Shown here piece by piece: positions 34,751 through 43,619 of a DNA stretch of 64,000 nucleotides. Under the pieces are notes generated by a model, which saw only the letters and a list, made by a program, of their open reading frames with translations, was not told the DNA's origin and searched no databases. The translations under genes and the position numbers were made by a program. Every line of letters starts with the position of its first letter. Within the stretch, counting starts at the first letter, position 1. Origin of the DNA: Clostridia bacterium (GTDB lineage: Bacteria > Bacillota > Clostridia > Christensenellales > Aristaeellaceae); contig JAFWES010000051.1 of assembly GCA_017512805.1 (NCBI GenBank), forward strand, positions 1 to 64,000, given 5' to 3'.

Positions 34751-37447
34751 TTACAGGCCATAGGATGCCACGATCTTGCTGAACTCAGGGGATTTCGCGA
34801 ATTCCGCCGAAACCGCCTGCCGCGTCAGAACGCCGTTGTTCAGCGCGTTCACCCAGTTGGTCAGGCCGGGCGTGTCGTATTCGCGGCCCATGTACACCCG
34901 GTACAGCACCTTCACGAATTCCGTATTATCCCAGTTCTTCATCCGGGCTTCCGCCGAGAAGATGAATCCCTCCGCGACGCCCTGGGGCGTGGCGGCGCCG
35001 GCCAGCATCACGCCGGTCCAGTGGTTCAGCCCATTCACGTCAAAGCTCCGGCCCAGAGCCTTCGTGTAGCAGCGGGCCACGAACTGGGTCAGCCCCACGT
35101 TCTTGTCCCGGTTCTGCACCAGCTCCAGCATGCCCGGCGCCACGTCATACTGCTGGCAGAGGAACTCGAATTCGGGGGAAGCCACAAATCCGTACGCCAC
35201 CCGATCGATGGAGACGCCCTCCTTCATCAGGTCCTGCCAGTCCTGCCAGCCGGCGGCGTCCGGTTCCCGATTCAGCATGGCCTTGTAGAGCCTCCTGATC
35301 GCTTCCTTATTGCTCAGCCCCATATTGGTAAACTCCTGGCTGCGGATGAATCCGCCCACCAGCGAGGCACCGAACTGCTCACGGCGGAGCAGCGCGTTGG
35401 TCCAGTTGTTCAGGCCCGGAATGTCAAACTTCCGGCCCAGCAGGTTCAGATAGCAGCGGCACACGAACGCGGTGGTGGAAGGGCTCTGATCCCGGCTTTC
35501 CCGCAGAGGGAGGAGCCCGGTCAGAATGCCGCGGGCGGCGCAGCGGTTGACAAACTCCCCGGACTGGGAGAGGTTCCGCGCCACATAATAGATGCTCAGG
35601 CCGTGTTCCTGATCCATCAGCGTCTGGTTGTCGGCCAGCCCGGTGGAATCCACGTCCCGGTCCAGCAGTCCCCGATATACGGCATTGATGGCGTCAGCAT
35701 CCGACAGCCCCCGGTTCGTGAAGTTGGCGCTGTTCATCAGCGCGTCGATCAGATCCGCGGCCGACCGGGCCTGATCCCTCAGCAGCTCGGCCCACTCCAG
35801 CCGCTCCCCGAAGGTGGCTGTGCGCGCCCAGAAGCCGGAGAACGCAGCGTTCACAAAATCCGCAATCTCCATGGGGATGAACTTCGTCCCGCTGTGATTA
35901 TTGGCATAAGTCTGGGCGGTGGATCCGATATATCCCAGAATCTTGCTGGTGGTCCCCAGCCCGTCGGAGGCAATGTTCGCGCCCTTAGAGAAGATGAAGA
36001 TGGCCGCGCCGTCCGCCAGCCCGTCAAAGGCCCGGGATCCGATGGTCTCCGTGCCGGAGGGGATGGTCACCAGTCCCACGTTGCTGCACTTGTAGAAGGC
36101 TTCCCGGCCGATGTCCTTCACCGCCGCCGGAATCTCGATCCAGGTCAGCCCGGTGCATCCGCTGAAGGTAAAGTTCTTAATCTCGGTAATGCTGGTCGGC
36201 AGGGACAGCACCGACGCCGCCGAGCAGTTCTCAAAGGCGGAGTTGCCGATGTCCGTCACCTTGTTGGGCAGATAGATGGACTTCAGGGCCGTACAGCCGC
36301 TGAAGGCATAGGAGCCAATGGTAATGGAGGCGGCCCCGTCCTGCATCAGCAGGTTCTGCAGCGCCGTGCAGCCGCTGAAGGCCGAATTGCCGATATGGGA
36401 CACGGTGTTCGGCAGCGCCAGCCCGGTCAGGGCGGTGCAGTTCGCGAAGGCGTAGTCCCCGATATGGTTCAGCGCGTTCGGCCAGGAGATGGCGGTCAGG
36501 TTGGAACAGCCCTTAAACACGTCGTCCTCGATCTTCACCAGCGGGGAGTTGGTCAGGCTGACGCTCTTGAGCGCGGTGCAGTTTTCGAAGGACCCCTTCT
36601 CGATGTAATTCAGCCCGATCGCCTGGTTCAGCAGGATGCTGGTGATGCTGGAATTCCGGGCGAAAGCCGTCTCCGAAATGCCCGTCACCGTCACGCCGCC
36701 CACCGTGTTTGGGATGATGATGTCCGTCTCGGTTCCCTTGTATTCCGTGATGACGCCGGCGGAATTAATCACAAAATCCTCGTCGGCCGAGTAGGAGGCC
36801 TCCAGCAGGGGCTCCTCCTCCGTCGCTTCGATGATCTCCTCCACGACGGGCTCCGCCGTCGCGTCGGCCGCTTCTTCCACGACGGGCTCCGCCGTCGCGT
36901 CAGTCACTTCTTCCACGACGGGCTCCACCGCCGCGTCGGCCGTCTCTTCCACCACAACGGCGTCTTCCGTCGCCTCGGCGGTCGCTTCCGCCACAACGGC
37001 GTCTTCCGTCGCCTCAGCGGTCGCTTCCGTTACAACGGCTTCTTCCGTCGCCTCAGCGGTCGCTTCCACTACAGTAGCTTCTTCCGTCGCCTCGGCGGTC
37101 GCTTCCGCCACAGTAGCTTCTTCCGTCGCCTCGGCTGTCGCTTCCACTACAGTAGCTTCTTCCGTCGCCTCAGCGGTCGCTTCCGCCACAACGGCTTCTT
37201 CCGTCGCCTCGGCGGTCGCTTCCGCCACAGCGGCTTCTTCCGTCGCCTCGGCGGTCGCTTCCGCCACGATCGCTTCCGCGGCCGGAACGTCTTCCACCGT
37301 CTCGATGATCTCTTCTGTCGCGGCTTCTTCAAGGATCGTTTCCGGGACGGAAACAGGTTCCGCCTCTTCGCCCAGGGCTGCCACGCCCAGGGCCTGGACC
37401 AGCAGGCACGCTGCCAGCAGAATCGCCAGTTTCTTCTTCACGACCAT
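34751..37447 (-). CDS. Surface protein: Ala/Thr/Glu repeat, BspA-type LRR and DUF4214 domains
   Basis: An 898-residue exported protein. The signal peptide (KKKLAILLAACLLVQALG) is followed by a low-complexity region of 13-residue repeats (AEATAEATEEA, about 50-170). A BspA-like LRR_5 domain (about 225-500) has units such as IGNSAFSGCTAL and the SAFENC pattern, and several DUF4214 units (about 545-898) carry motifs like LLDRDVDSTGL and MLNREPDAAGW. LRR_5 domains often mediate adhesion. The ATG at 37447 lies only 2 bases after GGGGAGG; the GTG two codons later has the better 8-base spacing and may be the true start. It has its own promoter and terminator, so it is probably more strongly or differently expressed than the glycan genes around it. 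Confidence 0.9.
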   Translation of the reverse strand: MVVKKKLAILLAACLLVQALGVAALGEEAEPVSVPETILEEAATEEIIETVEDVPAAEAIVAEATAEATEEAAVAEATAEATEEAVVAEATAEATEEATVVEATAEATEEATVAEATAEATEEATVVEATAEATEEAVVTEATAEATEDAVVAEATAEATEDAVVVEETADAAVEPVVEEVTDATAEPVVEEAADATAEPVVEEIIEATEEEPLLEASYSADEDFVINSAGVITEYKGTETDIIIPNTVGGVTVTGISETAFARNSSITSILLNQAIGLNYIEKGSFENCTALKSVSLTNSPLVKIEDDVFKGCSNLTAISWPNALNHIGDYAFANCTALTGLALPNTVSHIGNSAFSGCTALQNLLMQDGAASITIGSYAFSGCTALKSIYLPNKVTDIGNSAFENCSAASVLSLPTSITEIKNFTFSGCTGLTWIEIPAAVKDIGREAFYKCSNVGLVTIPSGTETIGSRAFDGLADGAAIFIFSKGANIASDGLGTTSKILGYIGSTAQTYANNHSGTKFIPMEIADFVNAAFSGFWARTATFGERLEWAELLRDQARSAADLIDALMNSANFTNRGLSDADAINAVYRGLLDRDVDSTGLADNQTLMDQEHGLSIYYVARNLSQSGEFVNRCAARGILTGLLPLRESRDQSPSTTAFVCRCYLNLLGRKFDIPGLNNWTNALLRREQFGASLVGGFIRSQEFTNMGLSNKEAIRRLYKAMLNREPDAAGWQDWQDLMKEGVSIDRVAYGFVASPEFEFLCQQYDVAPGMLELVQNRDKNVGLTQFVARCYTKALGRSFDVNGLNHWTGVMLAGAATPQGVAEGFIFSAEARMKNWDNTEFVKVLYRVYMGREYDTPGLTNWVNALNNGVLTRQAVSAEFAKSPEFSKIVASYGL
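36945..37270. repeat. Tandem repeat of 39-bp units in frame
   Basis: The string GTCGCTTCC recurs at 36981, 37020, 37059, 37098, 37137, 37176, 37215 and 37254, exactly 39 bp apart. Each unit encodes 13 residues around AEATAEATEEA. The strict period and near-identity suggest recent expansion by slippage or unequal exchange. Confidence 0.93.
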
Positions 37448-37507
37448 AGCCTCCCCTAATGATAATTGAAAGTATGTGACATCCGCCTTTCCGGCAGAAT
37501 CAATCCT

Positions 37508-37536
37508 ATTTTAATAATTTTGAAACACTTTGTCAA
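37508..37536 (-). promoter_or_regulatory. Sigma-A-type promoter for the LRR/DUF4214 surface protein
   Basis: On the minus strand a consensus TTGACA (37536-37531) is followed after 17 bases by TAAAAT (37513-37508). The spacer and surroundings are AT-rich, unlike the neighbouring coding sequence. It begins only 9 bases after the stop of the Wzy-like gene at 37545. The predicted leader is about 55 bases. Confidence 0.8.
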
Positions 37537-37544
37537 TATATTTC

Positions 37545-39134
37545 TTACTTTGAGCCCAAATTTTGTCCCATTTCCGCTCGGATCCGGCGAACCGATCGGA
37601 GAATCGTCTCCATTCCCCCGCCCGGCCGGTTCTCCGCGCCCGCGGCGGCCGCCAGCATCGCTGCAAAACCGAAGGGCATGTGAATCAGCGCGTTTTCCAT
37701 CAGGCCGTAAAACAGCATCGCGGCGAACAGCAGCCCCTCCCGCTCCTGCCCCGCCGCCGCGTAGCGGGCCCCGGTCCGGCAAAGCAGCACCAGCAGCACC
37801 GCCAGCGATACAGCCCCAAAGAAGACCAGCACGTGCAGGTACAGATTGTCGATCACGTATTCCTCGAAGGCCGGCTTCATGCCGAAGGGGCGGATTCCGA
37901 ACGCCCGAACCGCCGCGTCGGGGATGGTAAAGCGCAGAAAGAAATTCCCCTGGGCGGAGAACAGCCCCTGCCGCGGGATCCACAGCATCCCGCCGATGCT
38001 GCCCGCCGCAAAGAAAGCGGGAAGCCAGGCCATCCACCGGTTCCGCCGCCGCCGGCCCTTCCCCGCGGCGATCCGCAGCAGGTTCAGCCCCGGAAAGACG
38101 GCCAGAACGATCACCACCGTCCGGCAGTAGGTCAGGAACCAAATGGCCGCGGCAAACCCCCAGCACAGGCAAAGCGTGACCGCCGGCCGGTCCCCGGCCC
38201 ACAGATACCAGCCCAGCAGCAGCAGAGACATCAGCACCGCCGCGGGCTGATTGGAATGTCCCATCCCGTACCCGTGGGCCACCCCCGCGTAGGAGAATTC
38301 CCAGAGGCTGTCCTCAACCCATCCGCACATGAGCCCCGCGGCCAGAAAGACCGCGTACCCCAGCAGGGTGAAAAAGAAAACCTTTGCCCGCCGCCGGGGG
38401 GAAGGGCACAGATTCGTGATCAGCATCATGCCGCAAAAACCCGCCATCAGCCCGTATCCCGTGGTTTCCGTGACGCGGTAGAGCAGCGCCTCCGCCCCGC
38501 AGATCGCCAGCGCCCGGCGGGCGTCCGTCCGGAACTCCGCCGCCGTCAGCGCCAGCCCCGCCGCCTGCATCAGCGGCAGCATCCGCTCGATGGGCCCGCC
38601 GAAGGCCCGCCATCCGGCCTCCGTCCACCGGGTATACCCGTAGGTTGTCAGCACATAGTAGGAGCCGAGGGCAAGCACCCCGCAGGCCAGCCCGGAGATC
38701 CCCCGCCGAAGGCCCGCCGGGATCGGCGCGTGAATCACCGCGGCCGCGCCGATGAGGGACGCGGTCAAAGCAAAGAGTCCCCGGAGCATCCCCGGGGGTT
38801 CCCCGTTCACCGTCCGCAGCAGCAGGAAAAGAACCCCTGCCAGCAGCAGCTGATACACCGCCTCAAAGCAGATCCGGCCCACCCCGGCCTGCCGTTTCAG
38901 GGCGCCGAAGAGCGCCCGCTCCCGCCGGAAAAGACGGGCTCTCGCGGCCAGCCAGAAGACCGCGCCGTATCCGACGATCCCCATTCCCAGGCTGCGCCAG
39001 GGAAAGGCGGACCACAGATCCGGCGCTCCGGCCCGCGCCCAGGCCGTCCCGGACAGGGCGGCGCTGACCGCGGTTCCCGCCCCGAGGGGAATCAGGGCCC
39101 TCCGGATCTCCCTTCCAACCCGTTCTTTCTTCAT
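37545..39134 (-). CDS. O-antigen polymerase/ligase-like membrane protein (Wzy candidate)
   Basis: A 529-residue protein with about twelve hydrophobic segments and a large periplasm-facing type loop near the middle (residues about 285-310, with VAHGYGMGHSN), a layout typical of Wzy polymerases and WaaL ligases. The GHSNQPA stretch after an AxxHGYG motif resembles the conserved loop in polymerases of capsule loci. Wzy proteins vary greatly in sequence, so the call is by topology and by location. It would join lipid-linked repeat units outside the membrane. Its start overlaps the SGNH gene stop by 4 bases (ATGA), indicating coupling. Confidence 0.72.
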   Translation of the reverse strand: MKKERVGREIRRALIPLGAGTAVSAALSGTAWARAGAPDLWSAFPWRSLGMGIVGYGAVFWLAARARLFRRERALFGALKRQAGVGRICFEAVYQLLLAGVLFLLLRTVNGEPPGMLRGLFALTASLIGAAAVIHAPIPAGLRRGISGLACGVLALGSYYVLTTYGYTRWTEAGWRAFGGPIERMLPLMQAAGLALTAAEFRTDARRALAICGAEALLYRVTETTGYGLMAGFCGMMLITNLCPSPRRRAKVFFFTLLGYAVFLAAGLMCGWVEDSLWEFSYAGVAHGYGMGHSNQPAAVLMSLLLLGWYLWAGDRPAVTLCLCWGFAAAIWFLTYCRTVVIVLAVFPGLNLLRIAAGKGRRRRNRWMAWLPAFFAAGSIGGMLWIPRQGLFSAQGNFFLRFTIPDAAVRAFGIRPFGMKPAFEEYVIDNLYLHVLVFFGAVSLAVLLVLLCRTGARYAAAGQEREGLLFAAMLFYGLMENALIHMPFGFAAMLAAAAGAENRPGGGMETILRSVRRIRAEMGQNLGSK

Positions 39135-39991
39135 GGCGTCGACTCCGTAAACCCTCCGTACCGGATCATCTCCGCGATCTCCAGGGAGGTGATCCGGTCG
39201 AACCCCTCCCGGTTGGGATGCAGCCCGTCCATATAGTAAAGGCCCCGGTTTGTTTCCGTGTCCGTCGGCTCCGTATAGAAGGGTTCAAAGGACAGGTCAA
39301 ACCCGCACAGCGTATACAGATCCAGGCAGGGAACCCGGTTCTTCTCGCAGCATTCCAGAATGGCCAGCCGTTTCCGCTCCCAGTTTTCTTTCTGGCTCCA
39401 GGGGCTTTCCGCCCCGTCCCGCTGCTGCGGCAGATCCGTGCAGAAAATCATGATGGGCCGGCGCCCGTCGTCCCTCGTCCGGAAATCGTAGAACCGCTCC
39501 CTGTATTTTCGCATGATCCGGTCGACGGACTGGATAAAAGTCTCCTCCGCAAGGTCTGCCGCCGGATCCGCTTCCTCCACCACCGGTTCCCCCTTTTCGG
39601 CCAGGGCGGAGTCGGCGGAAAAAGTCCCCACGGTGCCCGGTTCCCCCGGATCGTTTCCGCCCACCAGCCACAGGGAAAAGTCATGGGGCTGCTCCAGCCG
39701 CTCAAAATACGCGTCGGAGGCGTTATATGCCGCGGTTTTCCCGCTGGCCCCCTCCACCAGCACCTGGCAGCCGGATTTCTTCTCCAGCAGCTGCCGGTAA
39801 AAGGTATAGTCCGTGGAACTGCGGCTGTCCCCGGCCAGCAGTACAATTCGCCCCGCCAGGGGAAGCCGCTCCGCCGGCTCCTTCGCGGCCCACCGCGTCC
39901 CCAGCAGGAAGGCCCCCGCCAGGGCCGCCAGGAGCAGCGCCAGCCCCATCATACCCCTGAGGCGTTTCCACTTTCGCTCCCGTTCCGTCAT
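39131..39991 (-). CDS. Membrane-anchored SGNH/GDSL hydrolase
   Basis: A 286-residue protein with one N-terminal membrane segment (GLALLLAALAGAFLLG) and an extracellular SGNH fold. The nucleophile block is VLLAGDSRSSTDY, the Gly/Asn oxyanion blocks lie in VEGASG and LVGGNDPG, and the catalytic Asp-His pair is in YMDGLHPNREGF. Such enzymes add or remove acetyl groups on exported glycans. AAGGAG sits 7 bases before the start. The stop overlaps the start of the Wzy-like gene, so the two probably act on the same polymer. Confidence 0.86.
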   Translation of the reverse strand: MTERERKWKRLRGMMGLALLLAALAGAFLLGTRWAAKEPAERLPLAGRIVLLAGDSRSSTDYTFYRQLLEKKSGCQVLVEGASGKTAAYNASDAYFERLEQPHDFSLWLVGGNDPGEPGTVGTFSADSALAEKGEPVVEEADPAADLAEETFIQSVDRIMRKYRERFYDFRTRDDGRRPIMIFCTDLPQQRDGAESPWSQKENWERKRLAILECCEKNRVPCLDLYTLCGFDLSFEPFYTEPTDTETNRGLYYMDGLHPNREGFDRITSLEIAEMIRYGGFTESTP

Positions 39992-40024
39992 CGCGCGCTC
40001 CTTCCGCTTTCAGGCTCCCCTGTC

Positions 40025-41134
40025 CTATTTCTCATTCCCCTCTTCCGGGGGCAGCAGCGCCATCAGCAGGGAGACGCCTTCCTCCCCCAGGGAGAAAATG
40101 ACCTTTTCCACCTGCCCCTCCGCGCAGGGCAGCTCCACCCTTTGCTCCCCGGAGGCCGCCTCCAGAGGAATCCGGATTTCGCCCCCCGGCCCGGTCACCG
40201 TCAGCGTACACCGGTCCGCGCCCCGCAGCAGGTACATCAGCCGCCAGGTCCGCCCGCTGACCAGCACCGTTCCCTCCCCCGTCAGCCAGTGGCCCAGCAC
40301 AGGGAGTCCCTCGGATTTAGGGGACCAGCCGGAAACGAAGAGAGCTCCGTCGTGCCGCCGGAGCGCCTCCAGGATGGCCGGATGGTTCACTTCCTCCGCG
40401 TCCACCGTCGCCAGATCGCAGATCTTCTTCGCCGGCACCCCGCCGTACATCGTGGCCCGCGGCACATGGGTGCCCGGGGTCACCACCGCTCCGGCGGCGA
40501 TCACGGCATGATCGTCGATCCGGCAGGGGCCCAGCACCGTGCATCCGGACGCCAGCCAGACCCCGCTGCCGATCTGGATATCACATTCGTCCCGCATCTC
40601 CGCGTCCCGCCGCAGGAACCCGGTCAGCCGGGGATCGTGGCTCCCCGCCAGAATGCTGACGCCGGATCCAGCAAACGTGTAATCCCCGATGCTGATCGTT
40701 CCGGAATTGGTGTTGAAAAAACAGGTGAAGACCGACGCCAGCGGGGAGATCCGCAGCCGCTCCGCCGGCCCCCAGAGGGTCGGATGGATGCTCAGCCTCA
40801 GATTCAGCTCTTCCAGATACGCCCCGTCCGCCAGAATCCCGTCCCTCACCTGCCGCGGCATATCCGTCCGGGCGGCCTCCAAAAGCGAAACCCGCCGGGG
40901 AAGCTCCTCCCCTTCCATCCGGGCCAGCGCCCGCCGAAGGCTGTCCTGACGCTCCTGGCTTTCCGCCTCCCGCTGCCGAAGCCCGGTCATCTGTTCCTCC
41001 AGCCCGGTCATCCGTTCCTCCGCCTGCCGGGCGGCGTCATACAGCCGGTCAAACCGCTGCGGCCCGTGAATCACCGAAGCGGCGATCCGCAGAATCCTCC
41101 CGATCACGGGAAGCTCCCGTATCCTTCCGCTCAT
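40025..41134 (-). CDS. Hexapeptide-repeat acetyltransferase with N-terminal coiled coil
   Basis: A 369-residue protein. Residues about 25-95 form a predicted coiled coil (QAEERMTGLEEQMTGLRQRE). The middle is a left-handed beta-helix of the WbbJ/LacA type: IGDYTFAGSGVSILAGSHD, IQIGSGVWLASGCTVLG, IDDHAVIAAGAVVTPG and YGGVPAKKI. The C-terminal 100 residues are a beta-rich extension not found in the plain family. It would transfer acetyl from acetyl-CoA to a sugar hydroxyl or amine; the coiled coil may form trimers or hold it to a partner. The ATG at 41134 follows GTGAGGACGGGA; a GTG four codons earlier is less likely. Confidence 0.88.
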   Translation of the reverse strand: MSGRIRELPVIGRILRIAASVIHGPQRFDRLYDAARQAEERMTGLEEQMTGLRQREAESQERQDSLRRALARMEGEELPRRVSLLEAARTDMPRQVRDGILADGAYLEELNLRLSIHPTLWGPAERLRISPLASVFTCFFNTNSGTISIGDYTFAGSGVSILAGSHDPRLTGFLRRDAEMRDECDIQIGSGVWLASGCTVLGPCRIDDHAVIAAGAVVTPGTHVPRATMYGGVPAKKICDLATVDAEEVNHPAILEALRRHDGALFVSGWSPKSEGLPVLGHWLTGEGTVLVSGRTWRLMYLLRGADRCTLTVTGPGGEIRIPLEAASGEQRVELPCAEGQVEKVIFSLGEEGVSLLMALLPPEEGNEK

Positions 41135-41173
41135 TCCCGTCCTCACTTTCTCCGCTCCGCGGCCAACGCGTCC

Positions 41174-43600
41174 TCACGCGGTTTCCCCGCCCTTCGCGGC
41201 CTCCAGCCTTTCGATCGCCGAGCGGTACTTCCGGCAGATCACCTGCCACTGATAGTTTTCCTCCACATACCGGACCCCGTTTTGCCCCATCTGCCGATAG
41301 GCGTCCTCATGGGTCTCCAGATACTTCAGGGATTCCGCGAATTCGCCGAAGGAGCGGAAATAGAGCCCCGCGTTGCTGCGGACGCAGTGGCCCTTCAGCA
41401 CCTCGCTGTGCCCGGTGACCAGTACCGGGATCCCCATCATCATGCTCTCCAGCACCACCATGGACAAGCTTTCGAACCGGGAAAACAGCACCAACGCGAA
41501 GGCGTGCCGGATCACGGTGAATTTCATATTCTCTTCGATGAACCCCAGATGGATCACGTCCGGATCCTCCGGGACGGGCATCACGGCCTTGCCGATCAGG
41601 GCCAGCTTCAGTCCCGGGCCGTACTGCTTCCGATACGCGTCGAAATAAGCGAACATCTCGGCGCAGCCCTTGCTCCGGTCGATCCGCCCGATATACAGGA
41701 TGTACTTCTGTCCCCGCAGCTCCTCGGGCAGCTCCGGCAGCGGTTCCGCCGGCCGGGAAATCCCGATGCCCGTCATCTCGCTGGGAATCCGCGCCGTCTC
41801 CGGAAACCGCTTCCGGGCGAAGGCCCGCTCCTCCGGCGTATTCCAGACGATCACCCGGGCATTGCGGAACACCGTGTCGTAGCACCGGAAATAGACCGTG
41901 GGCTCATCGTGCACCGTCGGAATCAAGATCGCGTTGGGCAGGTTCAGGTTCATCCCCATCACCGTCGGATAATACAGATAGGTCATGAAGAAAACCGCCC
42001 GATACCCCGCGGCCTCCTCCCGGAGGGCTTCCACCAGCCGGGTGCAGACCGGCCCCTGCTCCAGGATCCACTTTTCCTCCGCCCCGTCCGTATGAGTTCC
42101 CTCCGACAGCAGCGCCTGATACGCCTTGTCGAAGCGGTCCTGATCGCGCTCCCGTTCCGTGGGGAATCGCTTCACCCTCACGCCGTTGAGCTCGGTTTCC
42201 CCGGCGGGATACTCGTTCCGCCAGGTGGCGTAATCCACGGCGCAGGTGGTATAGACGGTCACATCCTCCGTCTCCGCCAGGCGCTCCGCCACCTCCCGGC
42301 AGTACAGCTCCGATCCGCCGTTCACCTCCAGCCCGTACCGTTGGCAGACGAAGGCGATCTTCCGGCGGCTCCCGGCCTCCGCATTCTCCGGCGCCGCCTC
42401 TGTGGGCGCCGCTTCCGGGGCGATTCCGTCAAAAAACGCCCTGTATTTCCGGGTGATGATATCCCAGTTAAAGTGAGACTGCACATAAGCCCGCCCGTTT
42501 CGCCCCATCTGATCCATCTCCGCCGGATGGCTCAGCAGGTACTTCACGCATTGGAAGAATTCCCCGTAATGCTCATAATACAGCCCGCCGTTCGTCTTCC
42601 GGACGAAATCCCTCATGACCAGGCTTTCCCCGTTGACCAGCACCGGCCGACCCGCCAGCCAGCTCTCCATCAGCACGATGGAAAAGCTTTCCATCTCGCT
42701 GGGATTGCAGAAGAAGGCGGCCGCCGCGTAGGCGTCATATTTGTCCTGGGGATCCACAAAGCCCAGGTCCAGGATGTCCTCATGGTCCGGGATATCCAGC
42801 TTTCCGCCGCCGATCAGGATCAGCTTGAGGGGCGCTTTCTCCGTCTTCCGGTATTCCGCGAAGTACCTGGCCAGCACGTTCACCCGTTTGCCCGCGTCCT
42901 TCCGCCCGGCATACAGGATGAAGGGATCGGTGATTCCGTATTTGCGGCGAAACCGCTCCGGATCCGCTTTCCAGTTCGTATCCACCCCCGCCCCCAGGAA
43001 CACAAAATCCTTTCCGCTCACGCCGTACAGCCGCTCCGCCAGCTCCCGCTCCGGATCTGAAAGGAAGATCATCCCCCGCACCCGGGAAAACGCCTCCCGA
43101 AAGCAGGCGAAATGGGCATACTGCTCATCGTGCAGGCAGGGAATCATCACCGATTTCTCCGGCGCGATCTGGCATCCGTAATAGATGGGACCGTAGAGGT
43201 AGGGCATGAAGACAAACAGCCTGTACTCCTCCGCGTGCTCCCGCATATAGGCCATCAGGGCGGGGCTGTTCACCATCTCCCGGCAGAAGATTTCCTCCTC
43301 CGCCGGGCTGACGGTCTCCCCCCGCATCAGTCGGGCGTTCACTTCGTCGAAAGCCCGGCTGTCCCGCCGGCGCACCGCAAACCGCCGAACCGGCACGCCG
43401 TCCTCCCAGCTCAGCCCTTCCGGATGCTCGTCCCTGCTCCAGTCGCTGGTAAAGCTCAAGACGCAGGTCGTCAGGATCTCCAGCGATACGCCCGCCGCCT
43501 GCAGATGATGCACCAGCCCCCGCAGCTCCGCCTCCGCGCCGCCGCCGATGCTCTTTCCATACCAGGGCGTCACAAACCCGATTTTTCGCATGCTGTCCAC
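41174..43600 (-). CDS. Double family 4 glycosyltransferase
   Basis: An 808-residue protein made of two homologous GT4 units, each about 390 residues. The first begins KIGFVTPWYGKSIGGGAEAEL and has YAGRKDAGKRVN and ESFSIVLMESWLAGRPVLV. The second begins KIAFVCQRYGLEVNGGSEL and has YIGRIDRSKGCAEM and ESLSMVVLESMMMGIPVLV. Both donor sites look intact, so two sugars may be added in sequence, or the same linkage repeated. The GTG at 43600 lies 4 bases after AAAGGA; the ATG three codons later is an alternative. The unit-to-unit similarity suggests an internal gene duplication. Confidence 0.9.
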   Translation of the reverse strand: MDSMRKIGFVTPWYGKSIGGGAEAELRGLVHHLQAAGVSLEILTTCVLSFTSDWSRDEHPEGLSWEDGVPVRRFAVRRRDSRAFDEVNARLMRGETVSPAEEEIFCREMVNSPALMAYMREHAEEYRLFVFMPYLYGPIYYGCQIAPEKSVMIPCLHDEQYAHFACFREAFSRVRGMIFLSDPERELAERLYGVSGKDFVFLGAGVDTNWKADPERFRRKYGITDPFILYAGRKDAGKRVNVLARYFAEYRKTEKAPLKLILIGGGKLDIPDHEDILDLGFVDPQDKYDAYAAAAFFCNPSEMESFSIVLMESWLAGRPVLVNGESLVMRDFVRKTNGGLYYEHYGEFFQCVKYLLSHPAEMDQMGRNGRAYVQSHFNWDIITRKYRAFFDGIAPEAAPTEAAPENAEAGSRRKIAFVCQRYGLEVNGGSELYCREVAERLAETEDVTVYTTCAVDYATWRNEYPAGETELNGVRVKRFPTERERDQDRFDKAYQALLSEGTHTDGAEEKWILEQGPVCTRLVEALREEAAGYRAVFFMTYLYYPTVMGMNLNLPNAILIPTVHDEPTVYFRCYDTVFRNARVIVWNTPEERAFARKRFPETARIPSEMTGIGISRPAEPLPELPEELRGQKYILYIGRIDRSKGCAEMFAYFDAYRKQYGPGLKLALIGKAVMPVPEDPDVIHLGFIEENMKFTVIRHAFALVLFSRFESLSMVVLESMMMGIPVLVTGHSEVLKGHCVRSNAGLYFRSFGEFAESLKYLETHEDAYRQMGQNGVRYVEENYQWQVICRKYRSAIERLEAAKGGETA

Positions 43601-43619
43601 GCTGTCCTTTCCCGCGTCT

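Noticed and set aside
37545..39134. Flippase (Wzx) as an alternative call for the membrane protein
   Set aside because: The large central extracellular loop and irregular helix spacing fit a Wzy-type protein better than the regular 12-14 helices of a MATE/PST flippase.
39218..43060. 1,280-codon open frame on the plus strand, and other long plus-strand frames at 13-64 kb
   Set aside because: They are antisense to genes with clear domains (SGNH, hexapeptide transferase, GT4 pair) and are Pro/Arg/His-rich, as expected for shadows in GC-rich DNA.
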